From Bacilli bacterium (GTDB taxonomy: Bacteria; Bacillota_I; Bacilli_A; ML615J-28; CAG-698): DNA of 21,310 bases. The notes under the pieces were generated by a model. It did not search any database. It was not told where the DNA came from and saw only the letters and a program-made list of their open reading frames with translations. The stretch lies in assembly GCA_028693885.1 (NCBI GenBank), contig JAQUUM010000004.1, positions 1 to 21,310 of the forward strand, in the 5' to 3' direction. Below are positions 1 through 7,209 of this stretch, in pieces; position 1 is the first letter of the stretch; each line of letters starts with the position of its first letter. Both the position numbers and the translations under genes were made by a program.

Positions 1-1114
1 TGGAACAAAACTTCCAACAGTTCAAGCGACGATTTCAGGAAACTTTGAAAAGTTTATGAAATGGTGTGATGAAACTAAGAAATTAACTATTAGAACTAAT
101 GCTGATACTCCTAAAGAGGCTAAACAAGGAAAAGCTTATGGAGCTGAAGGAATTGGTCTTTGTCGTACTGAACACATGTTCTTTGAAGCTGATAGAATTA
201 AAGCAATGAGAGAAATGATTGTTTCTGATACGCTTGAACAAAGAAAAAAAGCTTTAGCAAAATTATTACCTATGCAAAGAAAAGATTTTGAAGAAATCTT
301 TGAAGCTATGGGGAATTTCCCGGTAACTATTCGTTATTTAGATCCACCTCTTCATGAATTCTTACCAACTAACGAAACAGATATCAAAACTTTAGCAAAA
401 GAAATGGGAATTACTTTTGAAACATTAAAATCTAAAATCCAAAGCTTACATGAATTTAATCCAATGTTAGGCCATCGTGGATGTAGATTATCAATATCTT
501 ATCCTTGTCTTGCAGAAATGCAAACAACAGCTGTAATTGAGGCATATATTAATGTATTAAAGAGAAATCCTAGTTATACAGCAATGCCTGAGATTATGAT
601 TCCTTTGGTAGGTGAAGTAAAAGAATTAGCTTTTGTTAAAAAAGTAGTTGTTGAAACTGCAAATGCAATTTTAGCAAAAAATAATATTAAAGCAGAATAT
701 AAAGTAGGAACAATGATAGAAGTGCCTCGTGCAGCATTGCTGGCTGATGAGATTGCTAAAGAAGCTGATTTCTTCAGTTTTGGAACTAACGATTTAACTC
801 AAATGACATTTGGATTTAGTAGAGATGATTCAGGTCCTTTCTTGGCTGAATATTATTTAAAGAAAGTATATGAAACAGATCCTTTTGCAACTGTTGATGT
901 TAACGGTGTTGGTAAATTAGTAAAATTAGCAACTGAATTAGGTAGAGGAATTAAGAACGACTTAAAAGTAGGTGTTTGTGGTGAACACGGTGGAGATCCT
1001 GCTTCAATTGAATTCTTTGATTCAGTAGGACTTGATTATGTATCTTGTTCTCCGTTTAGAGTTCCTATTGCTCGTCTTGCTGCTGCTCAAGCTGTAATTA
1101 AAAATAGAAAATAA
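1..1114 (+). CDS. ppdK: Pyruvate, phosphate dikinase, C-terminal part (5' end outside window)
   Basis: This is the C-terminal PEP/pyruvate-binding TIM barrel of pyruvate phosphate dikinase, which interconverts pyruvate + ATP + Pi and PEP + AMP + PPi in the cytoplasm. The frame is open from base 2 and the protein continues upstream of the window, so the first ATG at 56 is internal and not the start. Visible family motifs are GLCRTEHMFF (phosphate/PEP-binding arginine), GTMIEVPRAAL (metal-ligand Glu), FGTNDLTQMT (Asn and the metal-ligand Asp) and VCGEHGGDP, which carries the catalytic cysteine (codon 977-979). The swivelling phosphohistidine domain and the ATP-grasp domain must lie upstream. 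The C-terminus is a normal end for the family (SPFRVPIARLAAAQA). A hairpin terminator follows directly. PPDK is common in fermenting Mollicutes and Clostridia, where it supports PPi-linked glycolysis. Identity is firm; the direction of the reaction in this cell is not known. Confidence 0.96.
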   Translation, partial: GTKLPTVQATISGNFEKFMKWCDETKKLTIRTNADTPKEAKQGKAYGAEGIGLCRTEHMFFEADRIKAMREMIVSDTLEQRKKALAKLLPMQRKDFEEIFEAMGNFPVTIRYLDPPLHEFLPTNETDIKTLAKEMGITFETLKSKIQSLHEFNPMLGHRGCRLSISYPCLAEMQTTAVIEAYINVLKRNPSYTAMPEIMIPLVGEVKELAFVKKVVVETANAILAKNNIKAEYKVGTMIEVPRAALLADEIAKEADFFSFGTNDLTQMTFGFSRDDSGPFLAEYYLKKVYETDPFATVDVNGVGKLVKLATELGRGIKNDLKVGVCGEHGGDPASIEFFDSVGLDYVSCSPFRVPIARLAAAQAVIKNRK

Positions 1115-1119
1115 AAAGC

Positions 1120-1155
1120 AAAGATATCTTCAGTTAGAGGATATCTTTATTTTTT
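1120..1155 (+). terminator. Rho-independent terminator after ppdK
   Basis: A perfect 9-bp stem, AAAGATATC at 1120-1128 and GATATCTTT at 1140-1148, is followed by a T-rich tail to 1155. It lies six bases after the ppdK stop. The A-rich stretch on the other side (1109-1118) means it could also stop minus-strand transcription, as a backstop to the stronger minus-strand terminator at 1172-1199. Confidence 0.8.
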
Positions 1156-1160
1156 AACTT

Positions 1161-1199
1161 ATTAAAAAGAAAAAACCTAGAGGGTGAACTCTAGGTTTT
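1161..1199 (-). terminator. Rho-independent terminator of the small RNA and asnS
   Basis: An 11-bp perfect stem (1172-1182 with 1189-1199, 6-nt loop) is followed on the minus strand by a T-rich tract opposite the A-rich bases 1161-1176. There is no T-run on the plus strand, so the direction is clear. asnS has no closer hairpin terminator, so readthrough from asnS would also end here. Confidence 0.85.
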
Positions 1200-1276
1200 C
1201 CTAATTACTTTTTAATTTATTATTATAAATTAAAAAGGAATTAAAGGGATCAATTGCCCATTCTCAAGCAATTGAT
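1165..1276 (-). ncRNA. Candidate small RNA of about 110 nt with three hairpins
   Basis: A minus-strand promoter (1283-1310) would start transcription near 1276. From that point the transcript folds into three consecutive perfect hairpins. Hairpin 1 is ATCAATTGC/GCAATTGAT (1276-1268 with 1257-1249, 9 bp, 10-nt loop). Hairpin 2 is a 13-bp AU-rich stem (1237-1225 with 1220-1208), extended by four more pairs past one mismatch. Hairpin 3 is an 11-bp stem AAAACCTAGAG/CTCTAGGTTTT (1199-1189 with 1182-1172), followed on the minus strand by a U-run, which makes it an intrinsic terminator. No start codon with a ribosome site or worthwhile ORF lies inside. It matches no RNA family I recognise (not 6S, SRP RNA, T-box or a known riboswitch). 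The alternative is an asnS 3' untranslated region, but the well-spaced promoter after the asnS stop favours an independent transcript. Confidence 0.55.
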
Positions 1277-1282
1277 ACTAAC

Positions 1283-1310
1283 ATTATAATACAAAAAAAA
1301 TAAAATGCAA
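1283..1310 (-). promoter_or_regulatory. Sigma-A-type promoter for the candidate small RNA
   Basis: On the minus strand, TTGCAT (1310-1305) and a perfect TATAAT (1288-1283) are separated by 16 bases. It begins about ten bases past the asnS stop. The predicted start near 1276 falls exactly at the first base of a 9-bp hairpin, which supports a real transcription unit. Confidence 0.6.
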
Positions 1311-1319
1311 GTGTTTTTT

Positions 1320-2699
1320 TTAAAATTCGCAATTTTTTGGTGTTCTAGGGTATGGAATTACATCTCTGATGTTCTCTACGCCTGTAACATACATGATTAA
1401 TCTTTCAAATCCAAGTCCAAATCCTGCGTGTTTTACACCACCATAACGTCTTAGATCTAAATACCACTCCATTCCTTTTTCTGGAATATGCATTTCTTTC
1501 ATTCTCTTAAGTAATAAATCTAGACGTTCTTCTCTTTGGCTACCGCCAACTAATTCACCAGAACCAGGAACTAATAAATCCATAGCAGCTACTGTTTCGT
1601 TATCATCATTTAATCTCATATAGAAAGCTTTGATATCTTTTGGCCAATTGATTACAAAGACAGGTGCTTTAAAATATTCATCTGTTAAATATTTTTCATG
1701 TTCTGTTGCTAGATCATCACCATATTTAATTTGATTTTCAAAAGTTTTATTTGCTTGATTTATAATTTTTATAGCATCAGTGTATTCACAACACGCAACT
1801 TTAGAATTGACTAAATCATCTAGTTGTTTAATTTTACCTTTTTGTACAAATTGATCAAAAAATTCAAGTTCACTTTTTGCGTGTTCTAATATATAAGAAA
1901 CAACATATTTAAGCATGTTTTCAACTAAGTTCATATCATCGGTTATATCAGCAAACGCAATTTCTGGTTCTATCATCCAAAACTCAGATGCATGTCTTGT
2001 AGTGTTTGAGTTTTCTGCTCTAAATGTTGGTCCAAAAGTATAAACTTTTTTAAATGCTAAAGCAAATGTTTCGGCTTCAAGTTGGCCTGATACAGTTAGA
2101 TTAGCGGCTTTTCCAAAAAAATCTTTTGAAAAGTCAACTTCTTTTTCTTTAGTTAGACGGTTTAAGTCTAGTGTTGTTACTTGGAACATTTGGCCAGCGC
2201 CTTCGCAGTCGCTTGCAGTAATGATTGGAGTATGAACATAGATGAATTCTTCTTTTCTAAAGAATTCATGAATAGCATATGCAAGCAAACTTCTAACTCT
2301 AAACACCGCATTAAATAAATTAGTGCGCATTCTTAAGTGAGCTTGCTCTCTTAAGAATTCTTTTGTGTGACGCTTGGGTTGAATTGGATAGTTTTCAGGA
2401 CAGTCTCCATTTAAAGTAATTTCAGTTGCTTTAATTTCATAGGGTTGGTTTGTGTTTTCTAATAAAACAATTTTACCAGTTACAGTCAAAGCACTACCAG
2501 TTCTAATTTTCGAAGTTTCTTCAAAATTACTTAAGGCTTTATCATAAACAACTTGAATGTTGTTTAATGTGGAACCATCATTTAAATTAATGAATCCAAA
2601 TTCTTTTTGGAATCGGTTAGTTCTAACCCAACCTTCGAGAGTGATTTCACCTTTTGTGTTAAGGTAATTTTTGTTTAAAATACTAATTGTAGTTTTCAT
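1320..2699 (-). CDS. asnS: Asparaginyl-tRNA synthetase
   Basis: This class II aminoacyl-tRNA synthetase charges tRNA-Asn with asparagine. The 459-residue protein has an N-terminal OB-fold anticodon-binding domain (roughly residues 1-110, containing GWVRTNR and FGFINLNDGS). The class II catalytic core follows, with motif 2 around FRAENSNTTRHASEFWMIE and motif 3 near GFGLGFERLIMYVTG. The ending RDVIPYPRTPKNCEF is typical of AsnRS rather than AspRS. The start is the ATG at 2699, with AAGGAG six bases upstream. An in-frame ATG at 2741 would add 14 residues but lies inside the T-box terminator hairpin and is rejected. The gene has its own promoter and a T-box leader, so uncharged tRNA-Asn should raise expression. 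Length is normal for the family. Confidence 0.97.
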   Translation of the reverse strand: MKTTISILNKNYLNTKGEITLEGWVRTNRFQKEFGFINLNDGSTLNNIQVVYDKALSNFEETSKIRTGSALTVTGKIVLLENTNQPYEIKATEITLNGDCPENYPIQPKRHTKEFLREQAHLRMRTNLFNAVFRVRSLLAYAIHEFFRKEEFIYVHTPIITASDCEGAGQMFQVTTLDLNRLTKEKEVDFSKDFFGKAANLTVSGQLEAETFALAFKKVYTFGPTFRAENSNTTRHASEFWMIEPEIAFADITDDMNLVENMLKYVVSYILEHAKSELEFFDQFVQKGKIKQLDDLVNSKVACCEYTDAIKIINQANKTFENQIKYGDDLATEHEKYLTDEYFKAPVFVINWPKDIKAFYMRLNDDNETVAAMDLLVPGSGELVGGSQREERLDLLLKRMKEMHIPEKGMEWYLDLRRYGGVKHAGFGLGFERLIMYVTGVENIRDVIPYPRTPKNCEF

Positions 2700-2950
2700 T
2701 TTTTTCTCCTTTATAAAAAAATCGTCCTTGAAATAAATCAAGGACGAAAAATATATTCCGCGGTACCACCTTTAATTCATCTAAATAATATTAGATGCTC
2801 TTTTTTTCTTTTAACGCAAGTATTACGGTTAGGTCTACTTAAATTTCTTCTAACAGCTCAAGAGTGTTCTTTCGTTAAACTAATGCATAAGTTCTCACTA
2901 TCCTTATGTCACTTTATCACTAGACTTTAATTACTCGTCTCTTTCACAGC
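2700..2950 (-). promoter_or_regulatory. T-box riboswitch leader of asnS
   Basis: The leader carries the canonical T-box sequence GGTGGTACCGCGG on the minus strand (2771-2759). It is followed by a perfect 10-bp terminator stem, TCGTCCTTGA/TCAAGGACGA (2747-2738 with 2731-2722), and a run of Ts. The CGTCCTT arm can instead pair with AAGGTGG-type T-box bases to form the antiterminator. The 5' half has Stem I-like elements (AGACGAGTA at 2940-2932). An AAC triplet at 2893-2891, in GTGAGAACTT, is the candidate Asn specifier codon. Known T-box behaviour: uncharged tRNA pairs with specifier and T-box and prevents termination. The class is certain. The specifier assignment is inferred from position and from the downstream gene. 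Confidence 0.93.
2714..2747 (-). terminator. Regulated terminator of the asnS T-box
   Basis: A perfect 10-bp stem (2722-2731 with 2738-2747, 6-nt loop) is followed on the minus strand by eight Ts (2721-2714). It stops just before the asnS ribosome-binding site. Its promoter-proximal arm is shared with the antiterminator, as expected in a T-box. Confidence 0.92.
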
Positions 2951-2956
2951 AATCAA

Positions 2957-2985
2957 ATTTTACTCGATATTAATACTAAAGTCAA
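2957..2985 (-). promoter_or_regulatory. Promoter of the asnS T-box transcript
   Basis: On the minus strand TTGACT (2985-2980) and TAAAAT (2962-2957) are separated by 17 bases. The -35 begins one base after the stop codon of the upstream DUF1295 gene. The transcript would start near 2950, giving a leader of about 250 nt, which is a usual T-box length. Confidence 0.8.
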
Positions 2986-2986
2986 C

Positions 2987-3850
2987 TTATTTTTTAAAAG
3001 GTAAAAGCATTCTTACATTTTCTTGATATTCAGTAAAATTTTCTTTATAAGATAATAGTCTTTTTTCAGCCATAGGTATGCTTATAAAAACAAACATTAA
3101 AAGTACAGAAACAGGGCCTACTACTAAATACCATTTAGTAAGAAGTGACGGAATTGTGATTAAGAAGATTCCAAACCAGAAAAGAATTTCACCAAAATAG
3201 TTAGGATGTCTTGAATATCTCCAAAGACCAGTTTGAATATATTTTGATTTTTCAGAATTAGAGTTTTTAAATTTATGCATTTGTAGGTCTGATATCATTT
3301 GAACAGTAGCGGCTATTAAACAGAAAAGAAAACCAATTAATGTAATTACATTTACAACTTGAGTAGTTGATTCAATAAACAGTATTGCTGGAAGTAAAGC
3401 TAGATAAACAATAATTGTTGGAAACAAATGAATTCCTAAAAAATTAACTATTGGATATAATTTTTTTGACTTTTCTTTTAACATTACATAACGCCAATCT
3501 TGGTAATTAAAAGAAGTAAAGTTATAAGCCCAATTTAGAGTAAGTCTAATTCCCCAATAAGTAATAGCTGCTAATACTAAAATAACACCAGCTGAAAAAC
3601 TTGCTAAATGTATTGCTAGTAAAACAACAATTGCAATTGGAGCTACGCTCCAATAAGGATCATAAACCGAAGCGTTATTTAATAATACGCTAATTATATA
3701 GATAAAAACTGTAGCACTAATATCAGCTAGTAAGACTCTTAAATAAATTGGTTGAGTAGCTAGGTTGTTAAAAACTGTAATACCAATTGCTAAGGCACCA
3801 ATATATGCAAGTGTGATTAAAGCAAAGCTTAAAATTCTATTTTCTTTCAT
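2987..3850 (-). CDS. DUF1295 / steroid 5-alpha-reductase-like integral membrane protein
   Basis: This 287-residue multi-pass membrane protein belongs to the DUF1295 family, related to steroid 5-alpha-reductases and isoprenylcysteine methyltransferases. The hallmarks are YDPYWSVAP after the second hydrophobic segment and RYSRHPNYFGE near residue 210, followed by hydrophobic segments and a charged C-terminus (YQENVRMLLPFKK). About seven hydrophobic stretches can be seen. In related enzymes the second motif region contacts NAD(P)H or SAM, but the substrate of bacterial DUF1295 proteins is generally unknown, so only a membrane-embedded lipid- or isoprenoid-modifying role is suggested. The start ATG at 3850 has a GGGGG-type ribosome site about ten bases upstream. 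It lies directly upstream of the asnS T-box, which has its own promoter, so the two need not be co-regulated. Confidence 0.85.
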   Translation of the reverse strand: MKENRILSFALITLAYIGALAIGITVFNNLATQPIYLRVLLADISATVFIYIISVLLNNASVYDPYWSVAPIAIVVLLAIHLASFSAGVILVLAAITYWGIRLTLNWAYNFTSFNYQDWRYVMLKEKSKKLYPIVNFLGIHLFPTIIVYLALLPAILFIESTTQVVNVITLIGFLFCLIAATVQMISDLQMHKFKNSNSEKSKYIQTGLWRYSRHPNYFGEILFWFGIFLITIPSLLTKWYLVVGPVSVLLMFVFISIPMAEKRLLSYKENFTEYQENVRMLLPFKK

Positions 3851-3883
3851 TAGTATATCCCCCTTTAAAAGAACTACAAAAAT

Positions 3884-3912
3884 ATTATAACATATTTATT
3901 TTTTAGATACAA
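3884..3912 (-). promoter_or_regulatory. Promoter of the DUF1295 gene
   Basis: On the minus strand TTGTAT (3912-3907) and a perfect TATAAT (3889-3884) are separated by 17 bases. They lie about 35 bases ahead of the start codon and form the leftward half of a divergent promoter region shared with dnaX. Confidence 0.7.
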
Positions 3913-3939
3913 AAAAATTTTAAACAAATAATTTAACAA

Positions 3940-3974
3940 TTGATATGGCATTTCAAAGCTTGATATGGTATAAT
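3940..3974 (+). promoter_or_regulatory. Extended -10 promoter of dnaX, with a 12-bp direct repeat
   Basis: TATAAT at 3969-3974 is preceded by TGG, giving an extended -10 (TGnTATAAT). No good -35 lies at 16-18 bases. A near-perfect direct repeat, TTGATATGGCAT at 3940-3951 and TTGATATGGTAT at 3960-3971, has a 20-base period, and its second copy runs into the -10 box. The repeat could be an operator (two helical turns apart) or a duplicated promoter element. Confidence 0.6.
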
Positions 3975-4020
3975 CAAAAAGGATTAAGTCTTAATATAAA
4001 AATAAACAGGAGAGAAATTT

Positions 4021-6879
4021 ATGGCGTACAAAGCTTTATACAGAACTTATAGACCACAAAAGTTCTCTGAAGTTGTTGGTCAAGAAGTAATTGTAAAAAC
4101 CTTACAAAATTCCATAAAAGCAGGTAAGATTTCGCATGCTTATTTGTTTAATGGACCAAGAGGTACTGGTAAGACTTCTGTGGCTAGAGTTTTAGCTAAA
4201 GCTCTTAATTGTCCTAATGTTAAAGACTTAGAGCCTTGCGGAGAGTGTGAAGTTTGTACAGAAATTTCTAGTAGCACTTATCCTGATGTTATTGAAATTG
4301 ATGCAGCTAGTAATAATGGCGTTGATGAAATTAGAGATATTAGAGAAAAAGTTAAATATTTACCAAGTGGAGCTAAGTGGAAAATATATATAATCGATGA
4401 AGTTCATATGTTAACTACTAATGCTTTTAATGCTTTATTAAAAACATTAGAAGAACCGCCAAAACATGTGATTTTTGTTTTGGCAACAACCGATGTACAC
4501 AAAGTCCCAGCAACCATTATTTCAAGATGCCAAAGATATGATTTTAAAAGCTTAAGTGTTATTGAAATTAAAAATAAATTAGCAGCAGTTGCTAAAGAAG
4601 AAAACGTTCAAGTTGGTGATGAAACTTTAATGACAATAGCCGAAAGTGCTGAAGGTGCTTTAAGAGATGCTTTGAGTATTTTAGAACAAGTAATTTCATA
4701 TTCAAATGAAGTTGTTACTTTAGATGATGTTAATAACGTTACAGGAAATTTATCTAGCGATAAATTAATAGAACTTGCAGTTAGTTTTCAAGAAAAAGAA
4801 GTTAATAAAGCTCTTAATACTATTAGTGAATTGATATATTTAGGAAAAGAAGTTCGTCGTATTATCGCTGGACTTATTCAGTTATATAGAGACATTTTAA
4901 TTTATAAAAATATTGATACCCAAGAGATAAGTAAATATGTTTTTGAAAAAGAAGAATTTAAACTTCTTGCAAAAGCTTTAACAACTGATAAAATATTTTA
5001 CTATATAGATGTATTAAGTGATGTGCAATCAAAAATTAGATTTTCAAATAGTCCTCAAATCTTTTTAGAAGTTGCTGTTATTAAAATGATTCATGTAACT
5101 TATGAAGAATTATCTTTTATTCAAAGATTAAAAGAGATTGAAGAAAAGTTAGTTGGATTTGAAGGAAATACTACTCAAAGTTATCAAACTCCAAGTTTGA
5201 TAAAAGATGAAGCAGTTTATGAAAAAATAGATACACTTGATAAAACTTTAGCTAGTGTTAGAAGTGAATTGAGTAAAATGGATTTACCAAGTGTAATTAA
5301 TAAAGTAAACAAACTAACAAATAAAGACAATGAAAATCAAGATGAAGTAAATTTAAGTAACGCTGAGTATTATGAAGAACTACAATTATTAAAAGCAACG
5401 GTTAGATCACTTCAAAATCAACCAGTAGTTAATACAAGTCCTCCAAAAGAAGATGTTTTGAATCATGCAGAAAAAATACTTAATCTTGAAAGACAAATTA
5501 GAATTCTTCAAAACAATAATTTTGAAGAAGCTTGTAGTATGCTTGAAGTACAATTAAGAGAAACTAAGGATGAATTTAGTGCAGCTAGAAAAGAAGTTGC
5601 TAGATTAAAAACAATAGTTGATAAACCAACTTCACATGGTACTACTAAAGTTATTGGTGAAATCAATCAAGATTTAGTTGAAAGACTTGCTAAAATGGAA
5701 GCAAGAATTGAAGAGTTAGCTAGAGGAGCTTTAGCTTATTATAGTTTATATTTAGATCAAGGATCTAAGAAAAATCGCCTGAAAGAAGTCAAAGGCCAAA
5801 TGATTTTATTCAGTGATGAATTAGTTGATGTTAAAGATATAAACAAAGGCAGAAAATCTGTAGAAAAAGAAGAAGAGTTAGAAGAAGAGTCAGACGAAAC
5901 TTATACAGAAGAAGCTGATAATCAAGAAGAAGTTGAAGTAGAATCTAGCGATGAAACTAAAGAAGAATCTCCTAAGAAAGAAATAAAAAAAGACGAAACT
6001 AATACAATAGTAGTAGAAAAAGAAGAAGCGATTCAAACTAGCCAAGTAGTAGTGAATCCTCCGCGCCAAGAATCTTTTAATTCAACTTTAGAGATATTAA
6101 GACTTGAAAGAAAGCAACAAAAAGCTTTAGAAGAAAAAAATATAAAAACAGAAAAGCCAATTGTTAAAGAAACTTATTCAAGCAATGTTATAGAACCTAA
6201 AAAAGAAATAAAAGTAGAAGTTAAAAATGAAATAAAAGAAGAGTTTAAAACTCCTCTTGAAATATTAGATGATTTACCAGAAGAAACTTATTCTACTAAT
6301 ATAGAACATTCTAATAGAAAAAAAGATGATTCAAATGAAGTAGTTTGGAAATCAGTTGATGTAGAAGATAATACTGAACATAAAGAAGTAGACTTTGATA
6401 CTTATAATGTTAAAGCTTTAGAATTTATTTTAAATACTGCTTTAAGTGAAAAAGCCAAACAAGATTCTATTAGAGTTAAAGAATTATGGAAAGATTTATC
6501 TAAAAATGTAGATTCAGATGATTATGGATTAGTTGATCTTTTAAAAGAAGCAACGATTACTGCAGTTGGTGAAAAAGCTATTTTATTAGTTTATCCAACG
6601 TATGGAACTAGTAATAGTGTTATGGGTTCTAAATTTAAAAAAAGAGCTACAACAATTATTTGTAAAACTCTATTAGGAAAATATGAGTATCTAGCTTTAC
6701 CAAAAGAAGTTTGGGAAGAAAAAAGAAATGAATATTCTACTCAATACAAAAACAAAATAAAAGAACCTAAATTAAATGAGTTTGATAATGAAAGACTAGT
6801 TATTCAAAATAATTTTGAAAAAGAAAAAGAAGAAGAAAGTGATGTTATAGAACAACTTTACGAGGATATTTTTAAGTAA
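4021..6879 (+). CDS. dnaX: DNA polymerase III subunit gamma/tau, unusually long
   Basis: DnaX is the ATPase of the clamp loader that places the sliding clamp on DNA and links the replisome. The N-terminal AAA+ module is complete: MAYKALYRTYRPQKF start, Walker A GPRGTGKT (45-52), zinc-binding cysteines 64, 73, 76 and 79, Walker B with DEVH (126-129), and SRC motif (168-170). The collar domain runs to about residue 360. The protein then departs from the norm: 952 residues against 563 in B. subtilis. Residues ~370-590 look like coiled coil, ~610-660 are strongly acidic and ~660-790 are Lys/Glu-rich and probably disordered. A folded C-terminal domain follows at ~795-935, probably the polymerase-contacting tau domain. 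The start ATG has AGGAGA seven bases upstream. ebfC follows after 15 bases. Two in-phase A-heptamers in the linker are discussed in the findings. Confidence 0.95.
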   Translation: MAYKALYRTYRPQKFSEVVGQEVIVKTLQNSIKAGKISHAYLFNGPRGTGKTSVARVLAKALNCPNVKDLEPCGECEVCTEISSSTYPDVIEIDAASNNGVDEIRDIREKVKYLPSGAKWKIYIIDEVHMLTTNAFNALLKTLEEPPKHVIFVLATTDVHKVPATIISRCQRYDFKSLSVIEIKNKLAAVAKEENVQVGDETLMTIAESAEGALRDALSILEQVISYSNEVVTLDDVNNVTGNLSSDKLIELAVSFQEKEVNKALNTISELIYLGKEVRRIIAGLIQLYRDILIYKNIDTQEISKYVFEKEEFKLLAKALTTDKIFYYIDVLSDVQSKIRFSNSPQIFLEVAVIKMIHVTYEELSFIQRLKEIEEKLVGFEGNTTQSYQTPSLIKDEAVYEKIDTLDKTLASVRSELSKMDLPSVINKVNKLTNKDNENQDEVNLSNAEYYEELQLLKATVRSLQNQPVVNTSPPKEDVLNHAEKILNLERQIRILQNNNFEEACSMLEVQLRETKDEFSAARKEVARLKTIVDKPTSHGTTKVIGEINQDLVERLAKMEARIEELARGALAYYSLYLDQGSKKNRLKEVKGQMILFSDELVDVKDINKGRKSVEKEEELEEESDETYTEEADNQEEVEVESSDETKEESPKKEIKKDETNTIVVEKEEAIQTSQVVVNPPRQESFNSTLEILRLERKQQKALEEKNIKTEKPIVKETYSSNVIEPKKEIKVEVKNEIKEEFKTPLEILDDLPEETYSTNIEHSNRKKDDSNEVVWKSVDVEDNTEHKEVDFDTYNVKALEFILNTALSEKAKQDSIRVKELWKDLSKNVDSDDYGLVDLLKEATITAVGEKAILLVYPTYGTSNSVMGSKFKKRATTIICKTLLGKYEYLALPKEVWEEKRNEYSTQYKNKIKEPKLNEFDNERLVIQNNFEKEKEEESDVIEQLYEDIFK

Positions 6880-6894
6880 AAAGGAGAATAGATT

Positions 6895-7209
6895 ATGAAC
6901 CAACAAGCAATGTTAAAAAAGATAAAACAAATGCAAAAAGAAATGATGGATACGCAACAAGAAATCGAAAACACTGTTTTTGAAGCTAGTGTTACAGGTA
7001 TTGTTACAGTTGAGGTTATGGGAAACAAATATTTAAAAAAAGTAATAGTAGAAGAAGGGTTTGAATTAGAATCACCTGAGGACTATGAAATGCTTTCTGA
7101 TTCAATTGTTGCTGCATGTGCAAAAGCATATAAAGATATTGAAGAAGTAACAGAAGAAAGAATGGCAAAATTCCAAATGTTACTAAATGGAATCCCTGGA
7201 CTTTTTTAA
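6895..7209 (+). CDS. ebfC: YbaB/EbfC family nucleoid-associated protein
   Basis: This 104-residue DNA-binding protein of the YbaB/EbfC family (YaaK in B. subtilis) forms small dimers that coat DNA. Family features are the N-terminal helix rich in Met, Gln and Lys (MLKKIKQMQKEM), then VTGIVTVEVMGN, and a C-terminal helix ending MLLNGIPGLF. Length is typical. AAGGAG lies about ten bases before the ATG. It sits between dnaX and recR, the standard arrangement in bacteria, and its stop codon abuts the recR start. Its cellular role in the family is still loosely defined: nucleoid organisation and a link to RecR-dependent repair. Confidence 0.95.
   Translation: MNQQAMLKKIKQMQKEMMDTQQEIENTVFEASVTGIVTVEVMGNKYLKKVIVEEGFELESPEDYEMLSDSIVAACAKAYKDIEEVTEERMAKFQMLLNGIPGLF

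Noticed and set aside
2700..2741. In-frame upstream ATG extending asnS by 14 residues
   Set aside because: The extension lies in the T-box terminator hairpin and U-run, while the ATG at 2699 has a well-placed AAGGAG.
6637..6643. A third A-run in dnaX as a frameshift site
   Set aside because: It is preceded by T and out of phase for an A_AAA_AAA slip, and lies inside the folded C-terminal domain.
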